Part shown: piece by piece, positions 60,437 through 64,000 of the stretch
Position numbering within the stretch: position 1 is the first letter of the stretch
How the letters are laid out: every line of letters begins with the position of its first letter
From: SIG603 sp963611165
Lineage (GTDB): Bacteria; Bacillota; Clostridia; Oscillospirales; Acutalibacteraceae
Length of the DNA stretch: 64,000 bases
Direction: 5' to 3'
Assembly: GCA_963611165.1 (NCBI GenBank)
Contig: CAVDQG010000007.1
Span: forward strand, 1 to 64,000
Made by a program: the position numbers and the translations under genes
The notes under the pieces: generated by a model
Told to the model about the DNA's origin: nothing
The model's database searches: none
Seen by the model: only the letters and a program-made list of their open reading frames with translations

Positions 60437-61429
60437 ATGGCATTTGAGAATGTGACAAAGGAATTTAAAATCGGAAAATACAATATTCCGTCAAGAATAA
60501 TTTTGCCGCCTATGGCAACGGGAAAATCACCTGACGGTTCGGTTACGGACAAGCTTCTCGAATATTACAAAAAGCTTGCCGAAAATCCTTACATCGGAAT
60601 TATTATGACAGAGCATTCCTATGTGAATATTCAGGGAAAGGCACATGAAAATCAGCTTTCCGCAGATGGAACGGCAGACGCTTCCACCTTTAAAAAGCTG
60701 ACGGAAATCATCCACACGGCAAAGAAAGGCACTCTTGCCATTCAGCAGATAAGCCATGCGGGAAACAAGGCAAGCGAAAAATGGACGCATTCTGAGATTC
60801 TCGGCCCAAGCGATGACATGAACAAGGACGAGAAGGTTAGAGCCATGAGCATATCAGAGATTGAAAAGCTCGAGGAAGACTTTGTCAGTGCGGCAAAAAG
60901 AGCCGAGGAATACGGCTTTGACGGGGTTGAACTTCATGCGGCTCACGGCTATTTGCTAAGTCAGTTCTATTCGCCGATAACTAACCGCCGTGACGATGAA
61001 TACGGTGCAGGGAGCGTAGAGAACAGAGTGAGGGTTATCACGGAGATAATCGAGAAAACAAAGAAAGTGGTTTCGCCGGATTTTCTCGTGGGACTTCGCT
61101 TCGGTGCCTGCGACAGAAAAGAGGACGGCACGGGAGCAACTCTCGAGGACGCAGTAAAGGCGGCTGAGCTTTTTGAAAAAGCCGGAGCGGACTTTATCGA
61201 TATATCGGCTGGCGTTGACGGAGTTATCACTCCTAAAGATCCCGAGAAAAGATTCCCCGGATTTTTCAAGGAAGAAAGCAAGCTAATCAAAAATGCGGTT
61301 AATGTTCCCGTGTTCACGTGCGGCGGCGTAAAGAAAATTGCCGAGGCTGACAAGCTTATCGGGGACGGATATGCCGACATGATAGGAATAGGAAGAGCAC
61401 TGCTTGCAAAGGCGGATCTTTCCGAGTAA
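60437..61429 (+). CDS. Old-yellow-enzyme-type NADH:flavin oxidoreductase
   Basis: 330 residues, FMN-binding TIM barrel. It shows the family start (RIILPPMATGKSPDG), AIQQISHAG in strand 3, and the signature FDGVELHAAHGYLLSQFYSP with TNRRDDEYG. The C-terminal GIGRALLAKADL phosphate-binding turn is present. It lacks the second iron-sulfur/FAD part of the 2,4-dienoyl-CoA reductase type, so it is the short single-domain form. Substrates are enoates or similar; not known here. Confidence 0.92.
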   Translation: MAFENVTKEFKIGKYNIPSRIILPPMATGKSPDGSVTDKLLEYYKKLAENPYIGIIMTEHSYVNIQGKAHENQLSADGTADASTFKKLTEIIHTAKKGTLAIQQISHAGNKASEKWTHSEILGPSDDMNKDEKVRAMSISEIEKLEEDFVSAAKRAEEYGFDGVELHAAHGYLLSQFYSPITNRRDDEYGAGSVENRVRVITEIIEKTKKVVSPDFLVGLRFGACDRKEDGTGATLEDAVKAAELFEKAGADFIDISAGVDGVITPKDPEKRFPGFFKEESKLIKNAVNVPVFTCGGVKKIAEADKLIGDGYADMIGIGRALLAKADLSE

Positions 61430-61472
61430 AAATTCAACGAATTTCCTGTCGGCACACGAACGGAGGGTAATT

Positions 61473-62300
61473 ATGAAAAAAACAAGACAAAGAATAACAC
61501 TCGCCCTTATGACGGCTATGATTGCGTTGCTTTTCACGGGCTGTGTGAAGTTTGACACAAGCATCACCATTAAGAAGGACGGAAGAATAGATCTTGATAT
61601 GATTTATGCTGTACAAGACGATTCGGGAAGTTATCTTGAAGAATATGCTGAGTTAATAGACGATATTAAGGCTCAGAGCTCAAGCCTTGCGGCATTAGGA
61701 ATAACATGTGAGGATTACTGTGAGAATGGTTATACGGGTGTTAGATTAACAGGAAATAATTTAAAGCTCTCGAGGGATATTGAAAGTGAATTTTCAGATT
61801 TACCTGATTTTGACGGTGATTTCCTTTCGTATTCTGTTGACGGAAATAAGGTTTCTATCACTGCACTTCAGGATGACAGCTACACAGGCGGTTCTTATTC
61901 AAAAGAATACGGCAGTCTGATTTCAATGTCGGGTGCAAGCGCAACGATAAGAATTACATTCCCCGAGGGAACAAATGTCGTGAACAGCAACGCCACAAGC
62001 GTTTCTTATGACGGACTTACCTACACATGGGATTTGTTACAACTTGATTATCGTGACGGTCTTCGTGTCGATTTCGAGATGCCTATGACCGCTTCGGTAT
62101 CTCTCATTTATGCGCTAATCGGCGGGGGTATCGGTGCGGTTGTGATTATTGCGGTTATCGTTGTTATCCTTGTTAAGTACAACAAAAAGCAGAAAGCCGA
62201 GGCAGCCGCAAGAATGTATGCGTATGGACAAAACACTGCGGTTTTGCCGAATGAGGCAAGCGATTCAGCGGTTGAGCGGAATGAAACCAATCAGCCCTAA
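61473..62300 (+). CDS. LppM-like membrane lipoprotein
   Basis: 275 residues from ATG 61473 after CGGAGGG; the frame opens earlier inside the preceding gene. A lipoprotein signal ends at C24 (LLFTGC). The outer domain starts KFDTSITIKKDGRIDLDM and has the beta pattern of the LppM/DUF3153 family. A C-terminal membrane helix (ALIGGGIGAVVIIAVIVVILV) leaves a ~40-residue cytoplasmic tail. Function unknown; mycobacterial LppM affects cell-envelope traits. Confidence 0.82.
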   Translation: MKKTRQRITLALMTAMIALLFTGCVKFDTSITIKKDGRIDLDMIYAVQDDSGSYLEEYAELIDDIKAQSSSLAALGITCEDYCENGYTGVRLTGNNLKLSRDIESEFSDLPDFDGDFLSYSVDGNKVSITALQDDSYTGGSYSKEYGSLISMSGASATIRITFPEGTNVVNSNATSVSYDGLTYTWDLLQLDYRDGLRVDFEMPMTASVSLIYALIGGGIGAVVIIAVIVVILVKYNKKQKAEAAARMYAYGQNTAVLPNEASDSAVERNETNQP

Positions 62301-62327
62301 TGCGATAAAAATATTGTTTAATGATTT

Positions 62328-62355
62328 AGCCCCGATTTAGGTCGGGGCTTTTTGT
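62328..62355 (+). terminator. Terminator after the LppM-like gene
   Basis: AGCCCCGA (62328-62335) pairs with TCGGGGCT (62342-62349), then TTTTTG. Confidence 0.9.
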
Positions 62356-62439
62356 TGTGATTTCAGTTTTTTCGTGTTAAAATAAAAGTAAATCCAAAGG
62401 TGTTTCAATGGATTTTTCATAGCGGAAAGCGGTGAAATT

Positions 62440-63258
62440 ATGTCACAAAAAACTAAATCGAAGAGAAGAAAAATATCCGCCGTGTCGGCATTTCATTTCT
62501 ATCGGCTAACTTACAGGTCGATTCTTTTTGTGCTTGCACTTATCGTTTACATACGGCTGAGAATAGAGAAAAGCTCCGTTTCTCTTGTGGATTTTCTCAA
62601 AACTCCCGTACTGTTCGTTGTCTGGATCAGCTTTATGGTCGAGATGATACTAAGGTTCATTCCTGCCAAGCTTGAAAGTCCCGGCAGTCAAAAGCAGTTT
62701 GCGAGGAATTATCACAGCACGGGTTCAATTGACGTCAAGCTTCACGACAACAACGCCGTTATGATAGTTGCGCTCGTCTGGATTGTTTTCAATGCGGCAA
62801 TCGGCGCACTCTATATGCTCGGACTTATCGACAAGGGTATACTCCTCTTGATTTCGCTTGCGTTTTCCGTTTGCGATATGGTGTGCATACTGTTTTTCTG
62901 TCCGTTCCAGACATGGTTTTTGAAGAACAGGTGCTGTTCCTCGTGCCGCATTTACAACTGGGACTATGCCATGATGTTTACACCGTTATTTTTTATCCCG
63001 AACCTTTACACTTGGACGCTTTTGGGCTTCGGCGTGCTTCTCGTTATCCGTTGGGAATTAGCAGTTTGGCTCTATCCCGAGAGATTTTCCGAGAACACAA
63101 ACGATTACATTTCCTGTAAAAACTGCACGGAGAAGCTTTGCCAGCACAAAACTCAGCTTATCGGCTTCAGAAAAAGCCTGATTGTCTATGCCGACAAGCA
63201 AATGAAAAGAATTCTCGGAAAAACAGACGAGGAGATAAGAAAACTCGTCAAAAAGTGA
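62440..63258 (+). CDS. Polytopic membrane protein with cytosolic Cys clusters
   Basis: 272 residues, five or six hydrophobic helices (for example SILFVLALIVYIRL and VMIVALVWIVFNAAIGALY). Two Cys clusters, KNRCCSSCRIYNWDY near residues 166-180 and SCKNCTEKLCQHK near 226-238, have a CxxC pattern. They could bind zinc or an iron-sulfur cluster or be redox active. The second lies in a basic C-terminal part that should be cytoplasmic. No family recognised. GCGGTGAAATT is a poor ribosome site. Confidence 0.75.
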   Translation: MSQKTKSKRRKISAVSAFHFYRLTYRSILFVLALIVYIRLRIEKSSVSLVDFLKTPVLFVVWISFMVEMILRFIPAKLESPGSQKQFARNYHSTGSIDVKLHDNNAVMIVALVWIVFNAAIGALYMLGLIDKGILLLISLAFSVCDMVCILFFCPFQTWFLKNRCCSSCRIYNWDYAMMFTPLFFIPNLYTWTLLGFGVLLVIRWELAVWLYPERFSENTNDYISCKNCTEKLCQHKTQLIGFRKSLIVYADKQMKRILGKTDEEIRKLVKK

Positions 63259-63376
63259 GGAAATTGAAATAAAAAGAAAATCTCATTGCATTAGAATGTA
63301 TACTATACAATTTATGCAGTCAAATTATTCATTGAAATTATGGAATTTTTGTTTATTTATACAAAACTTAAATTTG

Positions 63377-63430
63377 AAGCTTGCAAAATTGTGCCGCAAG
63401 CTTGCATTTTGCCGCTTTGGTGACTATAAT
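63377..63430 (+). promoter_or_regulatory. Promoter and inverted repeat before the amino-acid binding-protein gene
   Basis: TTGCAT (63402-63407), 17-base spacer, TATAAT (63425-63430). An inverted repeat AAGCTTGC / GCAAGCTT (63377-63384 and 63396-63403) reaches the -35 box, a likely operator position. Confidence 0.65.
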
Positions 63431-63503
63431 AATCACTGTATTATTTAAGCGAAACAAGAAACTATATCTGTTTCGGAAAGGTTACAAAAAGAGGTAAAGT
63501 AAA

Positions 63504-64000
63504 ATGAAAAAGATTATATCCGTTCTTTTGGCAGTAAGCATGGCTGCTATGGCTTTCACAGCATGCTCAAGTTCATCAAGCTCAAGCTCTTCCACAGCTG
63601 AGTCAAGCGCAGCAGAGTCAAGTGCAGCTTCAAGCGAGGCTGAGGCAAGCGACTCAAGCGCAGAGTCTTCCGCTACTGCTACAGGTGACTTCACAACTGT
63701 TACAGACGGTGTTCTCACACTCGGCACAAACGTCTCCTTCCCTCCGTACGAGTACTATGACGGAGACACTCCTGTAGGAATCGACATTGAGATTGCAACA
63801 GCTGTTGCTGAGAAGCTCGGTCTTACACTCGAGGTTGTCGATATGGACTTCGGTTCAATCATCACATCTGTTCAGCAGGGCAAGATTGACTGCTCCTTCG
63901 CAGGCATGACAGTTACAGAAGAGAGAAAAGAGAACGTTAACTTCACTCAGTCCTATTCAACAGGCGTTCAGGCTATCATCGTTCCTGAGGGTTCTGACAT
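63504..64000 (+). CDS. Amino-acid-type ABC transporter solute-binding lipoprotein (3' part outside window)
   Basis: 165 codons are visible before the window ends. The lipoprotein signal ends at C21 (AMAFTAC) and is followed by a ~40-residue Ser/Ala/Glu linker like that of the four Opp-type receptors. The SBP_bac_3 domain begins at VLTLGTNVSFPPYEYYDG and continues with GIDIEIATAVAEKLGL and QQGKIDCSFAGMTVTEERKENVNFT. That is the usual start of polar-amino-acid receptors. The permease and ATPase are expected downstream. ATG follows AAAGAGGTAAAG. Confidence 0.92.
   Translation, partial: MKKIISVLLAVSMAAMAFTACSSSSSSSSSTAESSAAESSAASSEAEASDSSAESSATATGDFTTVTDGVLTLGTNVSFPPYEYYDGDTPVGIDIEIATAVAEKLGLTLEVVDMDFGSIITSVQQGKIDCSFAGMTVTEERKENVNFTQSYSTGVQAIIVPEGSD

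Noticed and set aside
1..64000. CRISPR arrays, prophage or insertion sequences
   Set aside because: No regularly spaced repeats, transposase, integrase or phage structural genes were found. The only large duplications are the four receptor genes.

Overview
The window looks like chromosome of a low-to-mid G+C Gram-positive anaerobe of the Clostridia, most like an Oscillospiraceae/Ruminococcaceae gut bacterium. The grounds are the gene set (PlsY, MurA/MurB, RapZ-WhiA, HPr kinase, a transamidation route to Asn/Gln-tRNA, a T-box, lipoproteins with Ser/Thr/Glu linkers) and the AGGAGG-type ribosome sites with near-consensus TTGACA/TATAAT promoters. The taxon is inferred, not proven. I saw no tRNA or rRNA genes, CRISPR array, insertion sequence or prophage.

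Layout. 1-10,000: housekeeping genes. These are a 41-residue orphan peptide, a Gfo/Idh/MocA oxidoreductase, pgi, a P-loop protein, yceD-rpmF, a Nudix hydrolase overlapping der, plsY, murA, a YycJ-type metallo-beta-lactamase-fold protein and rlmH. 10,047-24,961: an accessory transport island. Four tandem paralogous Opp/Dpp-type solute-binding lipoproteins each have their own promoter, 5' hairpin and 3' terminator. They are followed by an unassigned ~300-nt RNA gene and then one oppBCDF permease/ATPase set. 25,100-31,100: a GNAT acetyltransferase, then a minus-strand block with a PTS EIIC-type protein behind a long structured leader, a divergent peptide deformylase, a PPi/mixed-type phosphofructokinase and polyphosphate kinase.

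31,300-36,700: a T-box-controlled operon of aspS-gatC (one fused polypeptide), gatA and gatB, making Asn-tRNA(Asn) and Gln-tRNA(Gln) by transamidation. 36,700-46,800: a Sel1-repeat protein, an M42 aminopeptidase, a MATE exporter behind a compact three-way-junction leader, a phosphoribosyltransferase, murB-rapZ-whiA and an AEC transporter. 46,857-54,800: dnaE, pfkA, rpsU, yqeG, a Xaa-Pro peptidase, efp and an acidic zinc-ribbon protein. 54,882-64,000: a secreted Cys-protease-like lipoprotein, RNase H, hprK with a HAD nucleotidase, an acidic membrane-anchored protein, a TIM-barrel isomerase, an old-yellow-enzyme homologue, an LppM-like lipoprotein, a Cys-rich membrane protein, and the start of an amino-acid-type solute-binding lipoprotein cut by the window end.

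The most unusual material is in the transport island. The loops of the 5' leader hairpins (TTGTGC in copies 1-3, TTGTCGGAT in copy 4) are complementary to elements in the same genes' 3' UTRs (GCACAA in the terminator loops of copies 1-3, ATCCGACAA beside the terminator of copy 4). The two sides therefore change together. Next in interest are the unassigned RNA at about 19,853-20,156, the two unassigned structured leaders (PTS EIIC and MATE), and the AspRS-GatC fusion under a T-box whose specifier reads GAAC.
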